From: Leptolyngbya sp. DLM2.Bin15
GTDB lineage: Bacteria; Cyanobacteriota; Cyanobacteriia; RECH01
Assembly (NCBI GenBank): GCA_007694125.1
Contig: RECH01000188.1
Coordinates: 1-44,037 of the forward strand
DNA: 44,037 bases
Direction: 5' to 3'
Shown piece by piece: positions 8,382-16,559 of the stretch (position 1 is its first letter; each line of letters starts with the position of its first letter). The notes under the pieces are model-generated. The model ran no database searches. It saw nothing but the letters and a program-made list of their open reading frames with translations, and had not been told where the DNA came from. The translations under genes and the position numbers were made by a program.

Positions 8382-9191
8382 ATGCACAAAACGCGATCGC
8401 TCCTGGCCTTCCTCTGGGCCGTTCCCATCAGTTTACTAGGTGGCCTCATGGGGCTAGGCGGCGCTGAATTTCGGCTGCCGGTACTCGCCGGCCCCCTTGG
8501 GTATCGTGCCAAACAGGCCGTGCCGGTGAATCTAGCCGTGAGCTTGGTGACCATTACGGTGGCGCTCTTGATTCGTGGGCAAACCCTGTCTCTCGATGGT
8601 CTGGTTGGGTTTCAACCCGTGCTCATCTCTCTCATTGTGGGAGCTGCCATCACCGCCTATCTAGGAGCCTCTTGGGTACGCTACATATCCAACGAACGGC
8701 TAGAGCGCGTCATTTTAGTGTTGTTGGTGAGTATTGGTATTGCACTTCTGATCGAAGCCTTCCTGCCTGAGGCCTTTCCTGGCTTTGTTCCGGCTGTTCT
8801 AGCTTGGCAGATTCCTGTGGGGGTGCTATTTGGGCTGGGCATTGGCTTAGTCAGCAGCATCCTCGGCGTTGCAGGGGGCGAGTTGATTATTCCCACCCTA
8901 ATTTTTGCCTTCGGCGTAGACATTAAATCGGCCGGCACCGGCAGCCTAATCGTGAGCTTGCCAACCGTGACCATTGGCCTGATTCGCTATATCCGAGCGG
9001 GGGCATTGAGCGATCGCCAGGCCCTGCAGGACACCGTTGTACCCATGGGCATCGGCTCCGTCATCGGGGCGATCGCCGGCGGTTTACTCGTCGGACTGAT
9101 CGCCCCGTCTCTCTTGAAATTCATCTTGGGCTTTATTCTGATTGTGTCGGCGGTACGGGTCTTTGCCCACACCCATCCGCCTAGCCGGTGA
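8382..9191 (+). CDS. TauE/SafE-family membrane permease within the mod operon
   Basis: The product is 269 residues, almost entirely hydrophobic, with about eight membrane segments and the two internally repeated halves typical of TauE/SafE (DUF81) proteins: LLGGLMGLGGAEFRLPVL near the N-terminus and LVSSILGVAGGELIIPTL in the second half. Members are linked to export or uptake of sulfite, sulfonates and other anions. It begins 46 bases after modA and ends 6 bases before modBC, which ties it to oxyanion handling. A longer reading frame begins inside modA but lacks family similarity there. Its substrate is not known; sulfite, sulfate or molybdate-related anions are guesses. Confidence 0.78.
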   Translation: MHKTRSLLAFLWAVPISLLGGLMGLGGAEFRLPVLAGPLGYRAKQAVPVNLAVSLVTITVALLIRGQTLSLDGLVGFQPVLISLIVGAAITAYLGASWVRYISNERLERVILVLLVSIGIALLIEAFLPEAFPGFVPAVLAWQIPVGVLFGLGIGLVSSILGVAGGELIIPTLIFAFGVDIKSAGTGSLIVSLPTVTIGLIRYIRAGALSDRQALQDTVVPMGIGSVIGAIAGGLLVGLIAPSLLKFILGFILIVSAVRVFAHTHPPSR

Positions 9192-9197
9192 GCACCC

Positions 9198-11099
9198 ATG
9201 ATGCCCAACGACCTTGCACCGCTGTGGATTTCCCTCAAAACCGCCTTCTCAGCCACCCTCCTCGTCGTGATTCTAGGGATCCTCATCGCCCGCTGGATGC
9301 TCAGCTATCGCGGCCGCGCTCGGGGGCTCATTGACGGCATCCTCACCCTTCCCCTCGTCCTGCCGCCAACAGTGGTGGGCTTTTTCCTACTGCTGCTGCT
9401 AGGCAAACATGGCCCCATCGGTCGGGCGATCGCCCCCTTCGGCATCACCGTAATCTTCACCTGGACAGCGGTGGTGCTCGCCGCAACGGTGGTGGCCTTT
9501 CCCCTGATGTACAAAACCGTGCTGAGCGCCTTCGAGCAAGTTGATCCAACTCTGATCAGCTCTGCCCGCACCCTAGGGGCATCCGAATGGCGCATTTTCT
9601 GGCAGATTTTACTGCCCTTGGCCTGGCCGGGTCTCCTAGCTGGAACGGTGTTGGCCTTTGCCCGAGCCCTAGGTGAATTTGGGGCAACGTTGATGGTAGG
9701 CGGCAGCATTCCTGGCGTCACCCAAACGATCCCCATTGCCATTTTCTTTGCGGCAGAGTCGGGGCGGATGGGGGTCGCTTTGGTTTGGGTGGTGTTGATG
9801 GTGGCTATATCCCTGTTTGTGATCGCCGGCATTAACTATGGCAACCGCACCCGCTCCCATACACCAACCCTAGCCCATGGACTCGTCACCCTTGGGTTTA
9901 ACTGGATCTTCTTCAAACGCTTAAAAATCCACCTGTTTGGGATACCATCCACCATCGTGCCCCGAGATCCAAACTCCCGCGTCAAACCAACCTTCGCCCT
10001 GGTCTCGTCCTCTCCCTCCGCCCATGAAGCAGCTCATCTGACCGTCGCGATTGAAAAACAGGTGCCTGGGTTTCGCCTCAAGGTTCAGGTTCATGCCAGA
10101 GCGGAACCCTTGGGGATTTTGGGAGCCTCCGGGTCAGGCAAAAGTATCACCCTACGGTGCATAGCAGGTTTAGAAACGCCCTCCCAGGGGCGCATTGTCC
10201 TCAACAATCGGGTATTGTTCGACTCGGAGCAAGGCATCAATGTCCCGAGTCGCGATCGCCGCGTGGGCTTGGTCTTCCAAAACTATGCCCTATTTCCCCA
10301 CCTCACCGTTGCCCAAAATATTGCCTTTGGGATGCAGGCCATTCCGCGACAGCGCCGCGCCGCAGAGGTGGTGAAATATATAGACATGATTGACCTATCA
10401 GGCATGGGCGATCGCTACCCCCACCAGCTCTCGGGCGGGCAGCAGCAGCGGGTGGCCCTAGCCCGCGCCATGGCCATTCAACCGGACATTCTCCTCTTAG
10501 ATGAACCCCTATCGGCCCTCGATAGCTATCTGCGCAGTCACATCGAAAAATTGTTGATTGAACTGCTGTCCCACTATCAAGGCATCACGATCTTTATCAC
10601 CCACAAACTCGAAGAAGCCTACCGAGTCTGTGACCATTTGCTGGTGCTCTCCGGCGGACAAATTCTGGCAGAGGGCAGCAAACAAGACATTTTTGAACGA
10701 CCGCCCACCGTTGAAGTGGCGCAGATTACAGAATGCAAAAACTTTTCCCAAGCGCGGCGAGTCGATGAGCACCATATCGAAGCCCTAGACTGGGGCTGCT
10801 GCCTGCAAATTGCCCACCCCATGGCGTCTCCCTCGGGCTATGTGGGGTTGCGTGCCCATCACGTTCAGTTCCCGCAAACCACCGATCAGAGCAATACCTA
10901 CCCAGGGTGGCTAGCCATGACCATAGAAACCCAACACCGGGTCACGCTTTACATCAAGCTCCACAGCAAACCCCAATCGCCCCAGGATTACCATCTCCAA
11001 GCAGAGCTCTACCGAGACCAATGGCATTGTCTACAGCATCGCCCCCTGCCTTGGCCGATTCACCTCAATCCTGCCAGCCTAATCACCATGCCCTACTAA
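9198..11099 (+). CDS. modBC: Molybdate ABC transporter permease-ATPase fusion ModBC
   Basis: The 633-residue protein joins a ModB-like permease (about residues 1-225, five or six membrane segments, with the EAA loop TLGASEWRIFWQILLPLAWPG shortened here to its core ARTLGASEWRIF) to a ModC-like ATPase. The ATPase has Walker A GASGSGKS at 309-316, signature LSGGQQQR at 411-418 and Walker B ILLLDEP just after residue 430. A C-terminal region of about 130 residues replaces or diverges from the usual MOP/TOBE molybdate-binding domain. ModB-ModC fusions are known in cyanobacteria. It couples ATP hydrolysis to molybdate import and is the last gene of the locus. Confidence 0.92.
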   Translation: MMPNDLAPLWISLKTAFSATLLVVILGILIARWMLSYRGRARGLIDGILTLPLVLPPTVVGFFLLLLLGKHGPIGRAIAPFGITVIFTWTAVVLAATVVAFPLMYKTVLSAFEQVDPTLISSARTLGASEWRIFWQILLPLAWPGLLAGTVLAFARALGEFGATLMVGGSIPGVTQTIPIAIFFAAESGRMGVALVWVVLMVAISLFVIAGINYGNRTRSHTPTLAHGLVTLGFNWIFFKRLKIHLFGIPSTIVPRDPNSRVKPTFALVSSSPSAHEAAHLTVAIEKQVPGFRLKVQVHARAEPLGILGASGSGKSITLRCIAGLETPSQGRIVLNNRVLFDSEQGINVPSRDRRVGLVFQNYALFPHLTVAQNIAFGMQAIPRQRRAAEVVKYIDMIDLSGMGDRYPHQLSGGQQQRVALARAMAIQPDILLLDEPLSALDSYLRSHIEKLLIELLSHYQGITIFITHKLEEAYRVCDHLLVLSGGQILAEGSKQDIFERPPTVEVAQITECKNFSQARRVDEHHIEALDWGCCLQIAHPMASPSGYVGLRAHHVQFPQTTDQSNTYPGWLAMTIETQHRVTLYIKLHSKPQSPQDYHLQAELYRDQWHCLQHRPLPWPIHLNPASLITMPY

Positions 11100-11465
11100 T
11101 GGGTACCCAATACAGTCAAAACCGTTGAGCTTAGCCTATCAGTCAGGCTGCCCCGGCACGAAACCTCCACCCATCATAGCCAGGCTAAGCGAACCATACT
11201 TGCTGACACAGGAGAACCGTTGTCGAACTCGTGTTGATCACGCACCATCGTTGGGGGTTTCCCTCAAGATCCTTAGTTGATCCGCCCGGAAACCACAGCC
11301 CATCAACACATTCTTCTATTTTTGCTCCATCTATTGTGCCAATTTGCAACCATGGCACAACCCATGTGACAGTTAGACGGGCGGTATACTGCCAACCCAT
11401 TCTTGGGAAAAGAGATACTACACTTAAGATCAGCAATGTAAAGATTTGCAAGGATAGCAGCGTAG
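11100..11465. other. Spacer before the Rieske oxygenase gene
   Basis: No gene is seen in these 366 bases. TATACT at 11385-11390 lies inside the imperfect dyad GGCGGTATACTGCC and could be a -10 element about 75 bases before the oxygenase start, but no good -35 stands at 16-18 bases. No clear terminator follows modBC. Confidence 0.35.
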
Positions 11466-12641
11466 ATGGAATTGGCGACAGCTCTCAAGGGGCAGACTGT
11501 CCAGAATGTGATTCGCACAGTGGGCATCAACCCCAATCACTGGTATCCCATTGGCTGGGCCGATCGGCTCAAGCCTGGCCAGATCATGCCCGTTATGATC
11601 TGGCAGCAAGCGATCGCTGTCTACCGCGATCAGGAGGGCCAACTTCATGCGTTGGAGGATGCTTGTCCCCATCGCGGCGTTGCCCTGCATAAGGGCAAAG
11701 TCCACGGTAAACACATCGCCTGTGCTTATCACGGCTGGGAATTTGATGGCGATACGGGAGCCTGCGCCAAGATTCCCTACCTGCCTGATGAACAGAAATT
11801 GCCCTGTGCAAATGCCCGCAGCTACCCCATTCAGGAAAAATACAACCTGCTCTGGGTCTTTCCGGGGGATGCTGCTCAAGTCGAAGCCCACGATATTCCC
11901 TCAGTGCCGGAGTATGGCGATATGGGGTGGCTGATGGTGCCGGTAACGGCTCACTTCAAGGCCCATTTCACCATCTGTAACGAAAATGCAATGGATGTCT
12001 TCCATGGCTTTTTGCACGAAGAACTCCAAGGCTGGTTTGATCCGGTTTTACTAGACCTCAAACAAACCGAGGACTTGGTGCGGGCGGAATATCAGGTGTC
12101 CTATAAAGGTCGATTGGCTAAGTTTTTAGGATTAAGCGATCGCGCCGATGAAGTTACCACTCTGCCCATTGCGGTGCAATATCGATACCCCCACTTTGCT
12201 AGCGCACTGAAGGGTGTGTCGTCGCTCTATCTCATGCGATCGCCCGTTAGCCCCACGGAAAGTCGTTCCTTCGCGCTCTTTTTCTTCCGCGTGAAGCTAC
12301 CGCAGTGGCTCTTAAATCCAATTCGACCGGTTTTGAGTGATTTCATCCAGCGATTTCTACTCCAGCGGTTCCTCCGTCAGGATGTGGAAATGATGGAAAG
12401 TGAGCAGCAAGCCTATCTACGGCATCCTAGCCGTCGGTATGTTGAGATCAACCCCGCTATTCTGGCACTTCAGCGGCTGACGGTCCGGCAATATGAACAA
12501 TTTGTGCAACAATCAAGTCATTCTTCTGGTCAGTTGCAACACCACAACGCTGCACGTTCATCAATCGGGGCACCCTCTACCATCGAGGCTGTGATGTCGA
12601 ACGCGGTTGAGACGCCATCCCTAGAGGGCTTAGGACAATGA
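11466..12641 (+). CDS. Rieske non-heme iron oxygenase (PaO-like)
   Basis: This 391-residue oxygenase has an N-terminal Rieske domain with ligands C67-P-H69 and C86-x2-H89 (CPHRG and CAYHGW). The mononuclear iron site shows D177-x2-H180-x3-H184 in ENAMDVFHGFLHE. Layout and length fit the pheophorbide-a-oxygenase-like branch of aromatic-ring-hydroxylating oxygenases, which also holds tailoring enzymes of specialised metabolism; no C-terminal membrane anchor is evident. It would need an external ferredoxin and reductase, and none is encoded nearby. The next gene, a PLP-dependent acyl-condensing enzyme 227 bases downstream on the same strand, suggests a shared pathway. Substrate is unknown. Confidence 0.85.
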   Translation: MELATALKGQTVQNVIRTVGINPNHWYPIGWADRLKPGQIMPVMIWQQAIAVYRDQEGQLHALEDACPHRGVALHKGKVHGKHIACAYHGWEFDGDTGACAKIPYLPDEQKLPCANARSYPIQEKYNLLWVFPGDAAQVEAHDIPSVPEYGDMGWLMVPVTAHFKAHFTICNENAMDVFHGFLHEELQGWFDPVLLDLKQTEDLVRAEYQVSYKGRLAKFLGLSDRADEVTTLPIAVQYRYPHFASALKGVSSLYLMRSPVSPTESRSFALFFFRVKLPQWLLNPIRPVLSDFIQRFLLQRFLRQDVEMMESEQQAYLRHPSRRYVEINPAILALQRLTVRQYEQFVQQSSHSSGQLQHHNAARSSIGAPSTIEAVMSNAVETPSLEGLGQ

Positions 12642-12868
12642 GCGTCAGCTTTTAGTCGCTAGAGTGAGGTGATGGCACTACGGGGTTCGGTTGAGTAAAC
12701 GGTTACGCTGAGGATTACAGATCCGTCCGTTTGATGTCAAAATCTCGATTGGAGCAACCTCTTGTATCCAGCATTGGCAGCCGCTTGGCCAACTTCGCCT
12801 AGCCAATATCCATGTCGCGATCGCAGAGGCACAATGTTACCGATAACACAAGGTGAGGGGAGTTTACT

Positions 12869-14152
12869 GTGCAAGTTGTTAAAGAGTACGTTCAAAAATG
12901 GTATGAAAGCGGGTTAGACCCCGAGGAATTTATTTGTCACGGCAAAGATGGCAATTTAGTTGATATCGAAGATGCTGCAACAGGCGATCGCCGCACGGTT
13001 TTGACCTTTTGCACCAATGATGTGTTGGGGCTCACGCAAAATCCAGCCGTCCAGCAGGCCGCCATTGATTCCATCCTGCAGTATGGCACCTCCAATAGCT
13101 CCTGCTCGGTGCTGAGTGGTCGGATTGACCTGCATCGCCAGCTAGAAAACGAAATTTCTGAGTTCAAGCACCTTGAACACACCCAGCTTTTCCTAAATGC
13201 CTGGATGGCTCTGCAGGCCTTGATGGATGCCTTTTGCCACCTAGCTATCCCTGTGCCTGGGTTTCAGCATACCCGCGAGACCATTATCTTCACCGATGTG
13301 CTCAACCACGGCTGCATCGTCTCCGCCATTTCCAATGCTGGCACTCGATCCGGCAAGCTGTTTGGCCATAGCCCTCGGGTGAGAGTTCGCGCCTATCGCC
13401 ATTGCGATATGGATGACCTCGCCCGCAAGATGAAGCGCTACGTGCGTCCCGACGATCGCATTATGGTGATTTCCGATGCCGTCTTCTCCATGGATGGCGA
13501 CATTGCTCCCCTGCCGGAGATGATCGACATCATGTCGAACTACGAAGGCAGCGTCTTGGTGATGGATGAAGCCCATGCCAGCGGAGCCCTCGGTGCCACC
13601 GGTCGCGGCATCTACGAACACTTTGGTTTGCTGCCCCAGCACGCCATCGAGCGCGGTGTGATTCCGTTGATTATGACCACCTTCTCCAAGTTTGCCGCCT
13701 CGGCCGGCGCTGCCATCAGCAGCCACGTGGCAGAGCTGAAACCGTTGCTGAATGTGTCGCCCACATCCATCGGCACCATCTCCCTGCCGCCTCCGACCAC
13801 CGCCGCCGCCCTAGAAAGCATCCGCCAAGTGCGCCAAACCCCCGAGCTGGTGGGTCGTCTGCATGAGAATACCCGCTACCTGCGATCGCGCCTGACGGAT
13901 CTAGGCTTCGATGCCATCGGCGAAACCAACGTGGTGCCCGTGTTGCTGCCGCCGGAGATCAACCCGAAGGAATTTGGGCAAAAGATCATGAATGACTACG
14001 GCATCTGGATTTCGCCCATTTGGTTTATTGCCAAGCCTCGGATGCGGATTACGGTGAATGCTCGCCACACCCAAGAGGAACTCGATCGGCTCGTGGCAGG
14101 CATGGTAGGCACCCGCGATGCCCTCCTCTGCAAGCAAACCCTCACAGCTTAG
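12869..14152 (+). CDS. Alpha-oxoamine-synthase-family PLP enzyme
   Basis: The 427-residue protein has the fold-type I motifs of alpha-oxoamine synthases (BioF, Kbl, ALA synthase, serine palmitoyltransferase): the substrate loop GTSNSSCSVLSGRIDLHRQLE at residues 73 onward, NHGCIV with H147, DEAHASGALGATGRG with D233 and H236, and the PLP lysine K274 in TTFSKFAASAGA. These enzymes condense an amino acid with an acyl thioester and release CO2. The SKFAAS context departs from the usual SKALG of BioF and Kbl, so I do not assign biotin synthesis. Cyanobacteria make ALA by the C5 route, so ALA synthase is unlikely. It has no fused carrier domain. The start is GTG with the SD-like GAGGGGAG about 8 bases upstream. 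Confidence 0.82.
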   Translation: MQVVKEYVQKWYESGLDPEEFICHGKDGNLVDIEDAATGDRRTVLTFCTNDVLGLTQNPAVQQAAIDSILQYGTSNSSCSVLSGRIDLHRQLENEISEFKHLEHTQLFLNAWMALQALMDAFCHLAIPVPGFQHTRETIIFTDVLNHGCIVSAISNAGTRSGKLFGHSPRVRVRAYRHCDMDDLARKMKRYVRPDDRIMVISDAVFSMDGDIAPLPEMIDIMSNYEGSVLVMDEAHASGALGATGRGIYEHFGLLPQHAIERGVIPLIMTTFSKFAASAGAAISSHVAELKPLLNVSPTSIGTISLPPPTTAAALESIRQVRQTPELVGRLHENTRYLRSRLTDLGFDAIGETNVVPVLLPPEINPKEFGQKIMNDYGIWISPIWFIAKPRMRITVNARHTQEELDRLVAGMVGTRDALLCKQTLTA

Positions 14153-14229
14153 GACTGGGTGATGTGACTCTCTCGGGCCAGCAGCGATCGCTCCTCAACC
14201 GGGAGTCGGATCATCTCTAGCCCACCCCA

Positions 14230-14260
14230 GCGTCCCGACGATTTTGAATCATCGGGACGC
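14230..14260. terminator. Hairpin between convergent genes
   Basis: GCGTCCCGA and TCGGGACGC-like arms plus GATT/AATC form a 14-bp stem with one mismatch (a wobble on the minus transcript) and a 3-base loop. A weak T-rich TTGCTATTTG follows on the plus strand. It lies between the PLP enzyme and mltA and could terminate both. Confidence 0.7.
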
Positions 14261-14276
14261 TTGCTATTTGGGACTC

Positions 14277-15500
14277 TTAGTGGCGCAGGAGGAGGTAGTA
14301 AAGCTGTCCCGGCGTATTCACCAAGCCAGCGCGATCGCCTGCCACCACACCGGTTCCCAAAAAGATATCCACACGCCCCGGCCCCACGATCGCGCCGCCG
14401 GTATCTTGGTCGAGCACAAAGCGGCTCACCCGATGGGATTCCAGGTCTCCCGAAGGCGTCGCATAGGGCAGCACCGTATGAATCAAGGCTAGGGCTCCTG
14501 GCGGCATCAGGGTTTTGTCCGTCGCGATGGAGCGATCCGCCGTCACCGGCACCTGCAGACTGCCGGTCGCCGCCGAGCCATAGGTTTCGCTGAAAAACAC
14601 AAACCGCTGATTGCGGGGAATATATAGACTTAACTCGTCGGGATGGGTGCGGAAATAGTCCAGCACCATGGGCAGCGTCAGCTCCTCTAGGCTGAACTTG
14701 CCGTCGTTGACCAGTTCTCGCCCCAGGCTGGTGTAGCTATACTCGGTGCGGCCGTTGTAGCCCACGGTCATGGTTGTGCCGTCGGTTAACCGCAGTTGCG
14801 CCGACCCCTGCACCTGCACCAAGAAAGCTTCTAAGCGATCGCGCAGCCACACCAGTTCTAGACCCTGCAAACGCCCCGACGAACCACCCAGACCATCACT
14901 CCCTTCCAGTTGTTGGCGCGTGGGGTGGGGCTCTGCCCATTGGGCCAAATCGGGCGGACGGCGATAGAGGGGATAGCGATACTCGGCGGTGGGCACACGG
15001 CTAGCAGCATAGACCGGCTCGAAATAGCCGGTGAAGTCTACGGAGCCTAGGCCATCGGTGCCAATAGCTTGATACCAATCAAACTCCTGCATCACCGCAG
15101 CCTGCAGCGCCGTCCCCGATGAGGAGGTCAGCAGCAGCTCGCGAAATCGTTCTAAACTACGGCGCACCCGATCCCGCGTGATGCCGGGAATGGGGTAGTT
15201 GTCGTAGGCTGCCACCGCCGCCGGTGTTTGCAAGTAAACCAACGACTGGTGAATAGCCGCCAGCAGGGCCGTGCGATCGCTCTGCCAAACCACGTGAGAG
15301 TCTAGCTCGTCTGCCAGCACTCCTTCACCCCAAAGCTGTCCATCCCAGCCTAGGGATGGATCCATGTGTAACTGATCGACTAACTGATCTACAGAAACTG
15401 GGCGCAGCGGCTGCTCCGTAGCCTGGGCTGTATGGGCAGTGCTGACCATACAAACCGCCGTTGCCGCCCCCAATGCCATCATCCAACGAACCATGATCAT
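14277..15500 (-). CDS. mltA: Membrane-bound-type lytic murein transglycosylase A
   Basis: The 407-residue protein starts with an export signal (cleavage plausible after AHTAQA, about residue 27), followed by the MltA domain (GSVDFTGYFEPVYAASR) and the C-terminal 3D domain with DQDTGGAIVGPGRVDIF, which contains the catalytic aspartate region. MltA cuts peptidoglycan glycan strands to give 1,6-anhydro-MurNAc ends. No lipobox is clear, so it may be soluble in the periplasm. Its start overlaps the stop of the upstream 83-residue gene (TAATG), indicating translational coupling. A MurQ gene 1 kb away in divergent orientation fits wall recycling. Confidence 0.88.
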   Translation of the reverse strand: MIMVRWMMALGAATAVCMVSTAHTAQATEQPLRPVSVDQLVDQLHMDPSLGWDGQLWGEGVLADELDSHVVWQSDRTALLAAIHQSLVYLQTPAAVAAYDNYPIPGITRDRVRRSLERFRELLLTSSSGTALQAAVMQEFDWYQAIGTDGLGSVDFTGYFEPVYAASRVPTAEYRYPLYRRPPDLAQWAEPHPTRQQLEGSDGLGGSSGRLQGLELVWLRDRLEAFLVQVQGSAQLRLTDGTTMTVGYNGRTEYSYTSLGRELVNDGKFSLEELTLPMVLDYFRTHPDELSLYIPRNQRFVFFSETYGSAATGSLQVPVTADRSIATDKTLMPPGALALIHTVLPYATPSGDLESHRVSRFVLDQDTGGAIVGPGRVDIFLGTGVVAGDRAGLVNTPGQLYYLLLRH

Positions 15501-15751
15501 TAAAAGCGATCGACACTAGAACTAAAGTAGGGTTCTACCCGAATCCCAATAATCCGGGATGGACGAACCACCATGTATTCCCCCTGAATGTTTTTAATGG
15601 GGACACTAATAAACTCATCGGACGAGGACTTGGGCACCAGCTCACCGCTGTACCACTTTTGAAATTCTTGGATCGTGGGAAAGCGAATTTCTTCCCGATG
15701 TCCACCGTCCATAAAAATATGTACAGCGTATTCCGTGGGGGTTCTGGGCAT
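15500..15751 (-). CDS. Conserved small cyanobacterial protein, coupled to mltA
   Basis: This 83-residue soluble protein begins MPRTPTEYAVHIFMDGGHRE and carries a VPIKNIQGEYMVVRPSRIIG segment that looks like a small beta-barrel core. I recognise it only as a conserved hypothetical of cyanobacterial type. Its stop codon overlaps the mltA start in TAATG, so it is the first gene of a two-gene unit. No function can be assigned; coupling to a wall hydrolase is the only clue. Confidence 0.7.
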   Translation of the reverse strand: MPRTPTEYAVHIFMDGGHREEIRFPTIQEFQKWYSGELVPKSSSDEFISVPIKNIQGEYMVVRPSRIIGIRVEPYFSSSVDRF

Positions 15752-16130
15752 AGTGAGTCACAATCCTACAGGTTTAATACAAGTCGTTGCCTAGAGTTGT
15801 TGCCTAGATCAGTGGGGATGTACCCATGCAGCAGAATGATGCTCTCGGGGGGTTAGTCTCAACACCGCTAGGTCGCGTCCCGTCTGCGATCGCCATTCAC
15901 GGCAATTGTAGGACAACAATGCTGCTATTCTTCCCAGAAACCTAGCAAAATACAAATGTTTGACATGGATCTTCGTGAATCGGTGGTGGATAACCGCCAG
16001 GCGAGCTCTTTGAGCGCCCCATTGGATCGCCCCGTCTGACTGGCCCAAGAGACCATAGATAGGAGGGGCAGCAACAGGGTAGGCTATCTACTACAGGATT
16101 GAGTTATGGGACTGAGAAGGTCGAGATATT
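15752..16130. other. Divergent spacer with promoters for mltA unit and DUF3110 gene
   Basis: I find no gene in these 379 bases. A 79-codon minus-strand frame inside has no family character. Promoters for both flanking genes must lie here, but no clear -35/-10 pairs stand out. Confidence 0.4.
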
Positions 16131-16514
16131 ATGCAGGTCTTTGTTCTTTTATTTAACGCTGGCACCAGCAACGAGGGCATCCACACCCTCAAGATCAGCG
16201 ATCGCAACATTGTTTTGATGTTTGAACATGAAGACGACGCCATACGCTACAGCCTGATGCTGGAAGCCCAGGATTTTGGTAGCCCCACGGTGGAAGCGTT
16301 TGAATCTGACGATATTGAAGAATTTTGCCTAGGGGCGGGCTATGAATGTAAACACATTCCCACCGGCACCCTCGAAGTGCCGCCCGACGCCAACGCCCCC
16401 TCCACCGATTGGCAACCCGACGGCACCGCCAAACCGGAGCCGGTCAACCAAGAGGGTGGCTTTTCTGCCGATGAGCTAGAACGACTGCGGCAGCGGCTCG
16501 AAGGTCTACTCTAG
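16131..16514 (+). CDS. DUF3110 domain protein
   Basis: The 127-residue protein begins with MQVFVLLFNAGTSNEGIHTL and continues FEHEDDAIRYSLMLEAQDFGSPTVEAF, the pattern of DUF3110 (PF11360), a small domain found in cyanobacteria and plants. The last 45 residues form a Pro/Asp-rich linker and a short helix with FSADELERLRQRLEGLL. It has no signal or membrane segment. Function is unknown. MurQ follows after 45 bases on the same strand, so they may be co-transcribed. Confidence 0.78.
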   Translation: MQVFVLLFNAGTSNEGIHTLKISDRNIVLMFEHEDDAIRYSLMLEAQDFGSPTVEAFESDDIEEFCLGAGYECKHIPTGTLEVPPDANAPSTDWQPDGTAKPEPVNQEGGFSADELERLRQRLEGLL

Positions 16515-16559
16515 CGGCCCTGTTCTCCCTAGTCTTCTACCTTATACCCCACCGTGACC

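Noticed and set aside
11466-14152. Saxitoxin biosynthesis cluster
   Set aside because: Only two family-level relatives are present; no SxtA polyketide domains, amidinotransferase or other sxt genes are in the window.
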